64,000 nt of DNA from Lysobacterales bacterium 66-474 (GCA_001899805.1 MKWP01000004.1:186001-250000), one strand, 5' to 3'. Counted from the stretch's first letter, positions 44,492-54,092 are shown. Translations and numbers: made by a program. Notes: generated by a model from the sequence alone, not told the origin.

Positions 44492-46696
44492 TCAGGCCGC
44501 GAGGCCGTAGGATTTCAGCAACGCATCCGGCTGCGGCGCGCGCCCGCGGAAGGCGATGAAACTCTCCAGCGCCGGACGGCTTGCGCCGACGCTCAGGAAT
44601 TCGTCGCGGAAGCGTGCGCCAGTTGCGGCATCGATCACGCCCCCGCCTTCACCGGCCTGGTTTTCGACAGCCCGGCTTTCGGCAGCCCGTTCCTCGAACG
44701 CACCGAAGGCATCGGCGGACAGCACCTCGGCCCACAGGTAGCTGTAGTAGCCGGCGGCGTAACCGCCCGAAAAGATGTGCGTGAACGCATGCGGAAAACG
44801 TTGCCACGCGGGCGGATGCAGCACCGCGGCCTCGCGCCGCGCGGCTTCCAAAGTCTCCAGCACCCGCGCGCCGCGCGCCGGGTCATGGTCCGCGTGCAGC
44901 AGGAAATCGAACAGGCCGAATTCCAGTTGCCGGCACAGGAACATCCCGGCCTGGAAATGCCGCGCCGCCAGCATCCTGTCGAACAGTTCGTCCGGCAATT
45001 TGTCGCCGCTCGACCAATGCCTCGCAAACAAGTCCAACGCCTGCCGGTTCCAGCAGAAGTTCTCCATGAATTGGCTGGGCAATTCCACCGCGTCCCATTC
45101 CACGCCGTCGATGCCGCCGATCGAGGGCAGGTCGATGCGGGTCAGCATGTGGTGCAGGCCATGGCCGAATTCGTGGAAGATCGTCTGCACGTCGTCATGC
45201 GTGAGCAGCGAGGGAACCTCGTCTTCTTCCCTCACCCCACCACCCGCTCCGCGGGTGGTTCCCCCCTCTCCCGCTGCGCGGGCGAGGGACGTCGGTCCGC
45301 CTCCGGCGGAGGTTTTCCTTTGGGGCGGCGCGAAATTGCAGGTCAGGAATGCGATCGGCAACTGCACGCCGTCGCCATCGCGGAAACGGTCACGACAGAC
45401 GTCCATCCACGCGCCACCACGCTTGCCGGAGCGCGCATACAGGTCCAGGTACACGCCCGCGATCAGCGTGCCGCCCGCGTCGCGCACCTCGCAGTAGCAC
45501 ACGTCGGGATGCCAGACATCCACGCCTTCGGAAACGGGCGCCACGACAATCCCGTACAGCCGGCTCGCCACCCCGAACATTCCCTCCAGCACCGACGGCA
45601 ACGGGAAGTACGCCTTCAGTTGTTCTTCGTCCAGCGCATACCGTGCAAGGCGCAGTTTTTCCGAGGCGTACGCGACGTCCCACGACTCCAGCGTTTCCAG
45701 CCCGAGTTCGTCGCGCGCGAATCCGCGCAATTCGTCCAGTTCGCGTTGCGCGACGGGTTTCGCGCGTGCGATCAGGTCGCGCAGGAAGGCCAGCACCTCG
45801 CCCGGCGTTTTCGCCATCTTGGTCGCCAGCGATTCCTCGGCGGCGTTCGCGAACCCCAGCAGCTGCGCGGCCTCGTGGCGCAACGCGAGGATCTTCTCCA
45901 TCCGTCCGGAGTTGTCGAACTTGCCGGCGTTGGGACCCTGGTCCGACGCCCGCGTCTGGTACGCCCAATACACCCGCTCGCGCAGGGACCGCTTGTCGGC
46001 GTAGGTCAGCACGGCTTGCACCGCGGGTTGCTTCAGGGTCACGAGCCAGCCGCCCAACTCGCGTTCGCGCGCGTACTCGCGCAGCACGGCGCGGCCGGAC
46101 TCCGGGATGCCGGCGAGATCGCGCTCGTCCTCGATGTGTTCGTGCCAGGCGTCGGTGGCGTCGAGCACCGCATTGGAAAATTCGGTGGTGAGCCGGGCGA
46201 GCTCGTTGGCAATGTCGCGAAAGCGCGTGCGCGCGGGTTCTTCCAGCGCGACGCCAGACAACCTGAAATCGCGCAGCGCGTGTTCGATCAGCGCGTGTTC
46301 GGGACGCGCCAGCCGCACGGAGTCCGGCGCGTCGGCGACCGCCTGCACCGCGGCATGCAGATCGCGGTTCTGCCCGAGTGCGCTCGCAAAGTCGGTGATC
46401 TTTTCCTCGGCCTCCTCGTAGGCCGCGCGCAGCTCCTTGCTGTCGGCAACCGCGTGCAGGTGCGACACCGGCGACCAGGCCCGCGCGAGGCGCTGGTCCA
46501 GGCGTTCCTGCTGCAGCATCACCGCATCGAACAGGTCCGATGGCTGCGGGCGCCGCGCGCCCGCAGCGGTGATCGCGTCGATGCCGGCCTGGTAATCGGC
46601 CAGGATCGCGTCGATCGCGGGCCCGACGTCGGCCGCGCGGATCTTCGAGAACGCGGGCAACGGCGCGTCGTCGAGCAGGGGATTGTCGGTGGCCAT
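44492..46696 (-). CDS. prlC: Oligopeptidase A-like M3 metallopeptidase with in-frame insertion
   Basis: 734 residues. Zinc site HEFGHGLHHM near residues 506-515, with the downstream Glu in the M3 helix. Degrades short peptides, including cleaved signal peptides, in the cytoplasm. Close to the E. coli OpdA layout (CNF before the metal site), but about 35 residues (TSAGGGPTSLARAAGEGG and following) are inserted between CNFAPPQRK and LLTHDD, encoded by GC-rich hairpins. It joins the patatin gene divergently. Confidence 0.92.
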   Translation of the reverse strand: MATDNPLLDDAPLPAFSKIRAADVGPAIDAILADYQAGIDAITAAGARRPQPSDLFDAVMLQQERLDQRLARAWSPVSHLHAVADSKELRAAYEEAEEKITDFASALGQNRDLHAAVQAVADAPDSVRLARPEHALIEHALRDFRLSGVALEEPARTRFRDIANELARLTTEFSNAVLDATDAWHEHIEDERDLAGIPESGRAVLREYARERELGGWLVTLKQPAVQAVLTYADKRSLRERVYWAYQTRASDQGPNAGKFDNSGRMEKILALRHEAAQLLGFANAAEESLATKMAKTPGEVLAFLRDLIARAKPVAQRELDELRGFARDELGLETLESWDVAYASEKLRLARYALDEEQLKAYFPLPSVLEGMFGVASRLYGIVVAPVSEGVDVWHPDVCYCEVRDAGGTLIAGVYLDLYARSGKRGGAWMDVCRDRFRDGDGVQLPIAFLTCNFAPPQRKTSAGGGPTSLARAAGEGGTTRGAGGGVREEDEVPSLLTHDDVQTIFHEFGHGLHHMLTRIDLPSIGGIDGVEWDAVELPSQFMENFCWNRQALDLFARHWSSGDKLPDELFDRMLAARHFQAGMFLCRQLEFGLFDFLLHADHDPARGARVLETLEAARREAAVLHPPAWQRFPHAFTHIFSGGYAAGYYSYLWAEVLSADAFGAFEERAAESRAVENQAGEGGGVIDAATGARFRDEFLSVGASRPALESFIAFRGRAPQPDALLKSYGLAA
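45240..45312. repeat. REP-like hairpins inside the M3 peptidase gene
   Basis: Three palindromes in a row: CCACCCGC-N3-GCGGGTGG (45240-45258), CCCTCTCCCGC-N3-GCGGGCGAGGG (45264-45288, one mismatch), CCTCCG-N-CGGAGG (45300-45312). They keep the reading frame and explain the extra Gly/Arg/Ala loop just before the zinc site. Confidence 0.8.
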
Positions 46697-46761
46697 GCGC
46701 ACTCCAATGGATTCCACAGCGTGGCGTTGCCGCGTGCCGAAATCAAGCTAGCATCGGCCGC

Positions 46762-48549
46762 ATGGACCTGCCGCCGACCCCGGAGTTGCGCGCGCTGCTG
46801 GCGCGTACCGAGGTATTCGGCCACCTGAAGGCGAACCAGCTCGACGCGCTGCTCGCCGAAATGGCCTGGCTGTGGCTGCCCGGCGGTGCGCCGCTGTACG
46901 TGCGCGGCGAAGCGGCCGCGGCCCTGTACCTCCTGAAATCGGGCAGCCTCGGTGCATTCGTTCCGCGCCGCAACGGCCAGCTGCGACTGCTGGGGGTCTT
47001 CCCGGCCGGCTCCACCCTTGGCGAGATCGGCCTGATCAGCGGCGAACCGCACACCCACAGCGTGCGCGCGTTGCGTGATTCCGAGGTGCTGTGCCTCTCG
47101 CGCGCCGGGTTCGAGAAACTGACCGCCCAGCATCCCCTGGCGATGCTGGGCGCCGCCAGGGTCGCCGTCGCGCACCTCCTCGGTGGCGCACGCCGCAAGC
47201 CGACCAGCCCGCCGCGCACCTTCGCGATCCTGCCGTTCGATGCCGGCATCGACGTGGGCGGCTTCGCCCGTGGGCTGCAGCGCCAGTTGCGGGCATGGGG
47301 CGGCTGCACGCTGATCGACAGCGAGCTCGGTTGCCATCACGACACCGACTGGTTTGCAGCCCGCGAGGCCGAGGCGCGTTTCGTGCTGTACGTGGACGAC
47401 GGCGATGCGACCTGGCAACGGCTGTGCCGGCGCCAGGCCGACGTCCTTCTGCTGCTGGTCGATGCAGGCCGGCCCGCCTCGGCGTGGCCGTACCATCTTG
47501 GCGAGGCGAACTACCCGGGCACGCCGGCCCGCGGCAGCGCCGGCGAATACACCCACCATCGACCCCGCCACCTGATCCTGCATCACCCCTCCGGCCAGTT
47601 CGTCTACGGCGCCGCGCACGCATGGCGCACCACCCTGGACCACGGCGAGGGCTACAGCCACCATTGGCGCCACGCGGCGGACATCGCGCGCATCGCGCGC
47701 CTGCTGGCTGGACACAGCACCGCGCTCGTTCTTTCGGGCGGCGGCGCGCGCGGGTTCGCGCAGATCGGCGTGATCCAGGCGCTGCGCGAAACGGGGATCA
47801 AGATCGACACGGTGGTGGGCACCAGCATCGGCGCGATCATCGGCGCGGGCATTGCCTACGAATGGGACGACCAGAAGATGCGCGAGGCTTACCGTCGCGC
47901 GCTGGTGGATGGCAAGCCGCTTGGCGACCGCACCCTGCCGTTGGTGGCCCTGACCCGGGGCGGACGCACCACGCGACTGCTGCGCGAGGCATTCGGCGAG
48001 ATCGACATCGAGGATCTGCCGATCGGCTTTGCCTGCATTTCCGCCGACCTGACCCTCGGCACGACCGCGGTGCATCGCACGGGCCTGCTGTGGCGCTGGC
48101 TGCGTGCCTCCGGCGCGGTACCCGGCATCCTGCCGCCGCTGTTGCACGGCCGACACGTGTACGTCGACGGCGGCGTCATCAACAACCTGCCGACCGACAT
48201 CCTCACCGACGAGATCCACGCGCAGGTGATCGCCGTCGACATCAGCGCCGATGATCCGCTGTCGGCCGGCGTGGACGAAGCGGCCTCGCCGCCGCTCGTC
48301 ACCCGGTGGCTGCAGCGCCACCAGCACCTGCGACCCAGCGCCTTCGCGACGCTGGTGCGCGCCGGAATGGTCAACTCCGAGATCGGCAGCGTGCAGCGCC
48401 GCAAGCTGGCCAACCTGTTGCTGCGCCCCGACATGCAGCGGATCGGCCTGTTCGACTGGCACGAATTCGACCGCGCCATCGAAATCGGCTATCGCTGCAC
48501 CCGCGACGCGTTGCGCGGCGAGGCTTCCTCAACGCAACAGGAACCGTAG
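46762..48549 (+). CDS. cNMP-binding domain/patatin-like phospholipase (NTE type)
   Basis: 595 residues. Cyclic-nucleotide-binding-like domain (about 10-130, LLGVFPAGSTLGEIGLISGEPH), a middle domain, and a patatin domain: oxyanion loop GGGARG near 325, nucleophile GTSIG near 352, and catalytic Asp in DGG near 469. A lysophospholipase in the neuropathy-target-esterase group. No membrane segment. Its 3' end overlaps the aldehyde dehydrogenase gene by 21 bases, convergent. Confidence 0.9.
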   Translation: MDLPPTPELRALLARTEVFGHLKANQLDALLAEMAWLWLPGGAPLYVRGEAAAALYLLKSGSLGAFVPRRNGQLRLLGVFPAGSTLGEIGLISGEPHTHSVRALRDSEVLCLSRAGFEKLTAQHPLAMLGAARVAVAHLLGGARRKPTSPPRTFAILPFDAGIDVGGFARGLQRQLRAWGGCTLIDSELGCHHDTDWFAAREAEARFVLYVDDGDATWQRLCRRQADVLLLLVDAGRPASAWPYHLGEANYPGTPARGSAGEYTHHRPRHLILHHPSGQFVYGAAHAWRTTLDHGEGYSHHWRHAADIARIARLLAGHSTALVLSGGGARGFAQIGVIQALRETGIKIDTVVGTSIGAIIGAGIAYEWDDQKMREAYRRALVDGKPLGDRTLPLVALTRGGRTTRLLREAFGEIDIEDLPIGFACISADLTLGTTAVHRTGLLWRWLRASGAVPGILPPLLHGRHVYVDGGVINNLPTDILTDEIHAQVIAVDISADDPLSAGVDEAASPPLVTRWLQRHQHLRPSAFATLVRAGMVNSEIGSVQRRKLANLLLRPDMQRIGLFDWHEFDRAIEIGYRCTRDALRGEASSTQQEP

Positions 48550-49935
48550 CAAGCGCTCCACCCGCGCGCCGTAGGGCGGCCGCAGCCACGCCGTCGCCGA
48601 CCAGCGCGCCTGCCGGAACACCGGCATCTGCTTGGAGAACGCGAGGAACCCCGCGTGCCCGTGGTAGGCGCCCATGCCGGATGGCCCGACGCCGCCGAAC
48701 GGCAACCGCGACTGCGTGAACTGGAACACGCAGTCATTCACCGCGACGCTGCCCGCGGTGCAGGCCGCGAGCACGCGCGCGATGCGCGTGCGGTCGTCGT
48801 CGAACACGTACAGCGACAACGGACGCGGCCGTGCGTTGACGTAGCCGATCGCTTCGTCGAATTCGCGATACGTCACGACGGGCAGCACCGGTCCGAAGAT
48901 TTCCTCGCGCATCAACGCGATCGAATCCGGAGCGTCCAGCACCACGGCCGGCGCAAGGATGCGGCGCGCGTGGTCGCCGGCCGCATCGTCGGGCAGCGTG
49001 ACGACCCGTGCGCCCGCCGCGCGCGCCTCGTCCAGCCCCGCCAGCAACCGCGCATGCTGCGCATCGTTGACGATGCTGGCGTAGTCGCCCCCCGCGCGCA
49101 GCGACGGATAGTGCACGGCCACGTACTCGCGCAAATGCCGCACGAATGCGTCGCGCTCGGCTGCGTGCAGCAACACGTAATCGGGCGCGATGCAGGTCTG
49201 GCCCGCATTGAGGAACTTGCCGGCCGCGATGCGGGCGACGTTGCGCGCGGTCGCGCAACCGGGCGCGACGATCGCGGGCGACTTGCCGCCCAGTTCCAGC
49301 GTCACGGGCACGAGGTTGGGCGCCGCGGCAGCCAGCACCTTCGCGCCCACCGCGGTCGAGCCCGTGAACAGCAGGTGGTCGAAGGGCAGCGCCGCGAACG
49401 CGGCGGCGACATCGGCACCGCCCTGCACCACCGCGACGCGTTCCGATGGAAGTGCATCGGCCAGCATTTCCGCAAGCAATGCCGACGTGCGCGGGGTGTG
49501 CTCGGAAGGTTTCAGCAAGACATGGTTGCCGGCGGCCAGCGCATCCACCAGCGGCACCAGCGCGAGGTTCACCGGGTAGTTCCACGGACTGATGATGCCG
49601 ACCACGCCGAGCGGCTTCGGGATGATCCCGCAACGTGCGGGCAGGAAGGTTGCGTCGGTGCCGACGCGGCGCGCGCGCATCCAGCGTTCCAGGTGACGGC
49701 GCACGTGAGCGATCTCGTGCACCACCGGCACGCCATCGGCCAGCAGGGTTTCGACGCGCGGGCGATGTCCGAAATCCGCGCTGGTGGCACGCGCGAAATC
49801 CTCCAGGCGCGCCTTGAACGCCGCAGCCAGCCGCGCGAGATCGTCCATGCGCTGCGCACGATCCGGCGTGTGGGCGCGCCACGCTTCGCGTTGGCGATGC
49901 AGCAGGTCACTCAAGCCGGCGCTTGGCGTATCCAT
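48529..49935 (-). CDS. Aldehyde dehydrogenase, coniferyl-aldehyde-dehydrogenase-like
   Basis: 468 residues. Catalytic Cys in NAGQTCIAPDYV near 246, Glu in VTLELGGKSP near 212, NAD motif TGSTAVGAKV; no cofactor-site oddities. This short class resembles coniferyl aldehyde/ALDH3 enzymes. The C-terminus has a hydrophobic-basic run (ARWSATAWLRPPYG). Substrate not determined. Confidence 0.88.
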   Translation of the reverse strand: MDTPSAGLSDLLHRQREAWRAHTPDRAQRMDDLARLAAAFKARLEDFARATSADFGHRPRVETLLADGVPVVHEIAHVRRHLERWMRARRVGTDATFLPARCGIIPKPLGVVGIISPWNYPVNLALVPLVDALAAGNHVLLKPSEHTPRTSALLAEMLADALPSERVAVVQGGADVAAAFAALPFDHLLFTGSTAVGAKVLAAAAPNLVPVTLELGGKSPAIVAPGCATARNVARIAAGKFLNAGQTCIAPDYVLLHAAERDAFVRHLREYVAVHYPSLRAGGDYASIVNDAQHARLLAGLDEARAAGARVVTLPDDAAGDHARRILAPAVVLDAPDSIALMREEIFGPVLPVVTYREFDEAIGYVNARPRPLSLYVFDDDRTRIARVLAACTAGSVAVNDCVFQFTQSRLPFGGVGPSGMGAYHGHAGFLAFSKQMPVFRQARWSATAWLRPPYGARVERLLRFLLR

Positions 49936-49991
49936 CGGTCAATGCGGAGGTTACGATGCAGCGATCGTGATCCATGCAGTCAGGAAGTGCA

Positions 49992-50528
49992 ATGACCCAC
50001 TTGCGCGCATACCGTGGCGTGTCGCCGAGGCTCGGCGCACGGGCGTATGTCGATCCGGCCGCCACGCTGATCGGCGACGTGGAATTAGGCGACGACGTCT
50101 CGATCTGGCCCGGCGCGGTCTTGCGCGGCGACGTGGAAAAGATCCGCGTGGGCGCACGCAGCAACGTGCAGGACGGCGCGGTGTTGCACGTGACCCACGA
50201 CGGGCCGTACACGCCGGGCGGTTCCCCGTGCATCGTGGGCGCCGACGTCACCATCGGCCACGGCGCGGTGATCCACGCCTGCACGATCGAAGACTGTTGC
50301 CTCATCGGCATGCACGCCACCGTGCTGGATGGCGCGCGGGTGCAACGCCACGCCTTCGTCGGCGCCGGCGCGCTGGTCGCGCCCAGCAAGGTCATCGGCG
50401 AAGGCGAACTCTGGATCGGCAATCCCGCGCGCTGCGTGCGCAAGCTGGACAAGACGGAGATCGACGCGCTCGCCTATTCGGCGCAGCATTACGTCAAGTT
50501 GAAGGATGAATATCTCGCGGCGTCGTAG
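49992..50528 (+). CDS. yrdA: Gamma-carbonic anhydrase-like hexapeptide protein (YrdA)
   Basis: 178-residue left-handed beta-helix trimer with hexapeptide repeats from residue 25. Zinc histidines in VLHVTHD and TIGHGAVIHAC; the GNPARCVRK end is typical. Gene name by similarity to E. coli YrdA. Activity as a carbonic anhydrase is possible but not certain in this group. Start ATG at 49992, beside aroE as in many gammaproteobacteria. Confidence 0.9.
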   Translation: MTHLRAYRGVSPRLGARAYVDPAATLIGDVELGDDVSIWPGAVLRGDVEKIRVGARSNVQDGAVLHVTHDGPYTPGGSPCIVGADVTIGHGAVIHACTIEDCCLIGMHATVLDGARVQRHAFVGAGALVAPSKVIGEGELWIGNPARCVRKLDKTEIDALAYSAQHYVKLKDEYLAAS

Positions 50529-50582
50529 ACGTCCGCGCACAGTCGCAGGCATGCGATTGCGGCCATCGCGGCATGCCTGCTC

Positions 50583-51413
50583 CTACTGCGACACCTGGCG
50601 CAACGCCCGCAAGGCCGCGTCGGTGTCCGGCCGCACCCCGTGCCAGCCCTCGAACGATGCGGCGGCGGTTTCGACCAGCATGCCGAGACCGTCGAACGCG
50701 GCCGCGCATCCCTTGGCGCGGGCCCACCCCACGAACGGCTGCGCGCCGGGCCCGTAGCTCAAATCGTAGGCGACCGTTCTGGCGCCTGCCAACGATGACG
50801 GCAAGTCCAGCGCCGCATGCCGGACCCCGGCCGAGGTCGCGTTGACGATCAGGTCGAACGGCCGTGAACGGTCCAGGGCGTTCCACTCCCTGACGCGAAC
50901 GCGTGCATGCTGCGCCAGCGTGCCGGCCAGGGCCTGCGCGCGCTGCAGGGTGCGATTGGCGATCACCAGGCTTTTCACGCCCGCGTCCAGCAGCGCACAT
51001 GCCGCCGCGCACGCGGCACCGCCCGCGCCCAGAAGCAGCGCATTGCGATGGACCGGATCGATTTCGCAACGCGCGCGCATGTCGGCGAGCATCCCGGCGC
51101 CGTCGTTGCTGTCGGCTTCGAGTCGCCCGTCGTCCAGCGCCGTCAGCACATTCGCCACGCCCAGTCTTTCGGCGACGGGCGTGCGTACCCGCCCCAGTGC
51201 AAACGCAGCGGCCTTGTGCGGCAGCGTGACATTGGCGCCGCGGCCGCCCGCCGCGAAGAAGCCACGCACCGTGTCGGCGAACGCCTCGGGCGTCGCGTCC
51301 ACGGCGACGTACTCCAGCGCAATGCCGGTCTGCTCGCCGAACAACGCGTGCAGCCGCGGCGACAGCGAATGCGCGATGGGGTGACCGAAGACGGCGAAAC
51401 GGGGAATGGGCAT
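50583..51413 (-). CDS. aroE: Shikimate dehydrogenase
   Basis: 276 residues. NADPH-dependent step of aromatic amino acid synthesis. Substrate site AVFGHPIAHSLSPRLHALF, catalytic Lys in LPHKAAAF, glycine-rich GAGGAACAAACALLDAG, and Asp in VNATSAGV. All key parts are present. Convergent with the yrdA-like gene. Confidence 0.95.
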   Translation of the reverse strand: MPIPRFAVFGHPIAHSLSPRLHALFGEQTGIALEYVAVDATPEAFADTVRGFFAAGGRGANVTLPHKAAAFALGRVRTPVAERLGVANVLTALDDGRLEADSNDGAGMLADMRARCEIDPVHRNALLLGAGGAACAAACALLDAGVKSLVIANRTLQRAQALAGTLAQHARVRVREWNALDRSRPFDLIVNATSAGVRHAALDLPSSLAGARTVAYDLSYGPGAQPFVGWARAKGCAAAFDGLGMLVETAAASFEGWHGVRPDTDAALRALRQVSQ

Positions 51414-51571
51414 CCGCGCAGTTTACGTGCTTCGCAGGCAGCGCTGCCCTCGACGGCTGCATATCCATGCATTCCCCGGATCCGATTCATTCCCGGCGCC
51501 GAAACCGGGCGTCGCAACCCGTGAGACGTTGCGGCGGCAGGCTGAAAGCCACTACACCACTGGAACCCGCC

Positions 51572-51871
51572 ATGCGCAACCCGCCCGCGACAGCCCTCGC
51601 CCATCAACCCGACCCGCTGACACTCGCCGCCGCAACCTGGCTTGCCTGCGGCATCGTGTTGCTGGGACTCACGCCGCTGCCCTTGCACGACCCGACCCTG
51701 GGCTGGTCGCCGGCATTCTGGCTGCTGGCCGCGCCCGGTCTGTTGCTCATTGCGAGGCGCGCACTTGCACCACGGCTGGTTTCGTCAGCGCGACGTTCAA
51801 CCTGTCGACGCGTTGCTATGCCGCAACGCCATTCCGCTTGGCCTCCATCCGCCGCAGCAGCTCGCGCATGA
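51572..51871 (+). CDS. Possible small membrane protein, unknown
   Basis: 99 codons. Residues 13-60 look like two membrane helices (DPLTLAAATWLACGIVLLGL and LGWSPAFWLLAAPGLLLIA). The last 20 codons run into the 3' end of the ATP-grasp gene on the other strand, so the true end could be shorter or frameshifted. Hydrophobic pattern and the DPLTLAA start suggest a real gene; moderate doubt. Confidence 0.45.
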   Translation: MRNPPATALAHQPDPLTLAAATWLACGIVLLGLTPLPLHDPTLGWSPAFWLLAAPGLLLIARRALAPRLVSSARRSTCRRVAMPQRHSAWPPSAAAARA

Positions 51872-53297
51872 TCCGCTGATACAGCTCCTCGCCCAGCTCC
51901 GCGTCCTCCACCCCGGCGTCGATCGAGGGGTTGTCGTTCACCTCGATCAACACGGTGCGGTCGCGGGTCTGCTTGATGTCGACGCCATACAGGCCGTTGC
52001 CGATCGCCGACGAACCGCGCGCCGCCAGCTTCACCACTTCCGGCGGCGCATCGTCGATCTGCAGGCACTCGAACCCGCCGGAACGCGCACTGCCGCGGGC
52101 GCTGTGGTTGTAGATCTGCCAGTGTCCGCGCGACATGAAGTACTTGCAGGCGTACAGCGGCTTGCGGTTGAGCACGCCGATGCGCCAGTCGAACTCGGTG
52201 TACAGGAACTCCTGCGCGATCAGCAAGGCGGTGCTCTGGAACAGGTGCGCGGCCGCCTTCGCGAGCTGCTCGGGATCGTCCACCTTCAGCACGCCACGCG
52301 AGAACGATCCGTCCGGAATCTTCAGCACCAGCGGGAAGCCCAGCTTGTCGGGCAGGTCGCGCAACTGTTTCGAGTCCTCGCGATACAGCACTTCCGAGTG
52401 CGGGACGGCGACCTTGTGCGCGCGCAGCAGGTCGTTCAAGTAAATCTTGTTGGTGCAGCGAAGGATCGAAGTGGGGTCGTCGATCACCACCATGCCTTCG
52501 CGCTCGGCCTTGTGCGCGAAACGGTAGGTGTGGTCGTCGGGCGCAGTGGTTTCGCGGATGAACAGGCCATCGTACTCGGCGAGGCGCGGGTAATCGTGCT
52601 TCTGGATCGTGTCGACCTCGATGCCGAGATCCTTGCCCGCCGCGACGAACTGCTTCAGCGCGCGCGCGTTCGAAGGGGGCATCGCCTCCTTGGGATTGAC
52701 CAGCATCGCGAGGTCGTAGCGGAACTGCTTGCGGGCACGCGGTTTGCGCCACAGGCGTTTCGAGAACGCGTCCAGGGACTGCGCGAAGGCATCCTCCTGG
52801 CCGTCGTCCAGGGTGTGCAGCCCGACCGGCTTGATCGCGCTGATCTGCCACACCCGGTCGCGCTCGAACTCGATCCGGATCAGCGGGCACGGGAATGTCT
52901 CGAATACCTGCCGCGCCAGATCCTGCAGCGCGGGATAACGGGTTTCGCCGAAATACACCAGGATGCCGAGATCGGTGGTGTCCTGCCCGCCGGCCGGCAG
53001 GAAATGCGTGAGTTTCTGGTTGAGGTCCTCGACGTCGAGGCCGTACAGCGCGCGCTTGCGCAGGTCGCTGATGGTGCGCACCGACGGGATCACGCGGTGC
53101 CCACGCGCTTCGCCCAGCAATGAAACGTAATGGCCGATGCCGAGGTACTTGTAACTGCGGCACAGGTTGATGACGTGGGTGCGCTCGTCGCCGCCCAGCG
53201 GCTCGCGCAGGTACTGCATCGCGGTGACCACGTTGTCGGACGGATAGTACGAACCCCAATCCGAGGCCTTTTCGACAACGATGACGAGCCGACTCAT
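51816..53297 (-). CDS. RimK-like ATP-grasp ligase with RLAN-type N-terminal domain
   Basis: 493 residues. N-terminal domain of about 180 residues (VIVVEKASDWGSYYPSDNVVTAM), then an ATP-grasp fold (about 210-470): LVLKIPDGSFSRGVLKVDD, FDWRIGVLNRKPLYACKY and the Mg-binding VLIEVNDNPSIDAG. RimK relatives add amino acids to a peptide or protein. The gene next door is a divergent GNAT acetyltransferase, a pairing known for peptide-type amidoligase systems. Product unknown. Confidence 0.87.
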   Translation of the reverse strand: MSRLVIVVEKASDWGSYYPSDNVVTAMQYLREPLGGDERTHVINLCRSYKYLGIGHYVSLLGEARGHRVIPSVRTISDLRKRALYGLDVEDLNQKLTHFLPAGGQDTTDLGILVYFGETRYPALQDLARQVFETFPCPLIRIEFERDRVWQISAIKPVGLHTLDDGQEDAFAQSLDAFSKRLWRKPRARKQFRYDLAMLVNPKEAMPPSNARALKQFVAAGKDLGIEVDTIQKHDYPRLAEYDGLFIRETTAPDDHTYRFAHKAEREGMVVIDDPTSILRCTNKIYLNDLLRAHKVAVPHSEVLYREDSKQLRDLPDKLGFPLVLKIPDGSFSRGVLKVDDPEQLAKAAAHLFQSTALLIAQEFLYTEFDWRIGVLNRKPLYACKYFMSRGHWQIYNHSARGSARSGGFECLQIDDAPPEVVKLAARGSSAIGNGLYGVDIKQTRDRTVLIEVNDNPSIDAGVEDAELGEELYQRIMRELLRRMEAKRNGVAA

Positions 53298-53464
53298 TGG
53301 AAGCTTCCCGATCCCTTGCCGATTTCCATGCCCGGAGTGCGAATGGCCGGGCGACGGTTCGCGCAGTGTCCGCACGCAGGTTCCGGAACGCAAGGGGCGG
53401 CGGTCGTGTGGCTGGCGCGGGTTCAGGCTTGCAAGCCTGCCGGCGCGCCGCCTACGCTGCGCGC

Positions 53465-53932
53465 ATGCACGCCGGCAACTCCATTCGACGCGCCACGCCT
53501 GCCGACCTCGATGCGCTGCTGGCGCTGGAGGAAGCGACGTTCGCGGGCGATCGCATCAGCCGTGCCCAATGGCGGCGGCACATCGCGAGCGACCGCGCCG
53601 CGGTACTGGTGGCGGGACCACCGGGCAAGGTCCACGGCGCGGCGGTGGTGTTCTACCGGCGCAACGCGCGCCACGCGCGGCTGTATTCGATCGCGGTCGG
53701 CCCGCACGCGCGGGGAACGGGACTCGGTGGTGCGCTGCTGGCCGCCGCGGAGGCCGATGCGCGGGCGCACGACCGCGCGGCGATGACCCTGGAAGTGCGC
53801 ATCGACAATCCGTCCGCCATCGCGTTGTACGAACGCCGCGGCTACCTGCGGGTCAAGCGCTTGCCGCGCTTCTACGAAGACGGCGCGGACGGCTGGCGGT
53901 ACGCGAAGCCCCTGACAACTGTCATGCCTTGA
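53465..53932 (+). CDS. GNAT family N-acetyltransferase (RimI-like)
   Basis: 155 residues. Acetyl-CoA loop SIAVGPHARGTGLGGALLAA near residues 76-96 and the C-terminal NPSAIALYERRGYLRVKRL. Likely acetylates an amine of a small molecule, peptide or protein N-terminus. Divergent from the ATP-grasp gene with a 167-bp gap, suggesting a shared pathway. Confidence 0.85.
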   Translation: MHAGNSIRRATPADLDALLALEEATFAGDRISRAQWRRHIASDRAAVLVAGPPGKVHGAAVVFYRRNARHARLYSIAVGPHARGTGLGGALLAAAEADARAHDRAAMTLEVRIDNPSAIALYERRGYLRVKRLPRFYEDGADGWRYAKPLTTVMP

Positions 53933-54018
53933 ACGATGACATCCGGGACATGTGCGGCTCGCCCGGATGGCCCATCATGCGCTGCGTACCGCCCTCGCCC
54001 GGCCACGGATGCGACGCC

Positions 54019-54079
54019 TGTCAAGCATACTTGACACAGCGCTTCGCCATGGCTATCTTGATGTCAAGCAAACTTGACA
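54019..54079 (+). promoter_or_regulatory. Promoter bracketed by twin 18-bp operators
   Basis: TGTCAAGCATACTTGACA (54019-54036) and TGTCAAGCAAACTTGACA (54062-54079), identical except in the 4-base centre, 43 bp apart centre to centre (about four helical turns). The first one contains the -35 TTGACA (54031-54036); 17-base spacer; -10 TATCTT (54054-54059). The second covers the expected start site. A ribosome site AAGGAG follows. A classic repressor layout. Confidence 0.7.
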
Positions 54080-54092
54080 AGGAGTCAATGCG

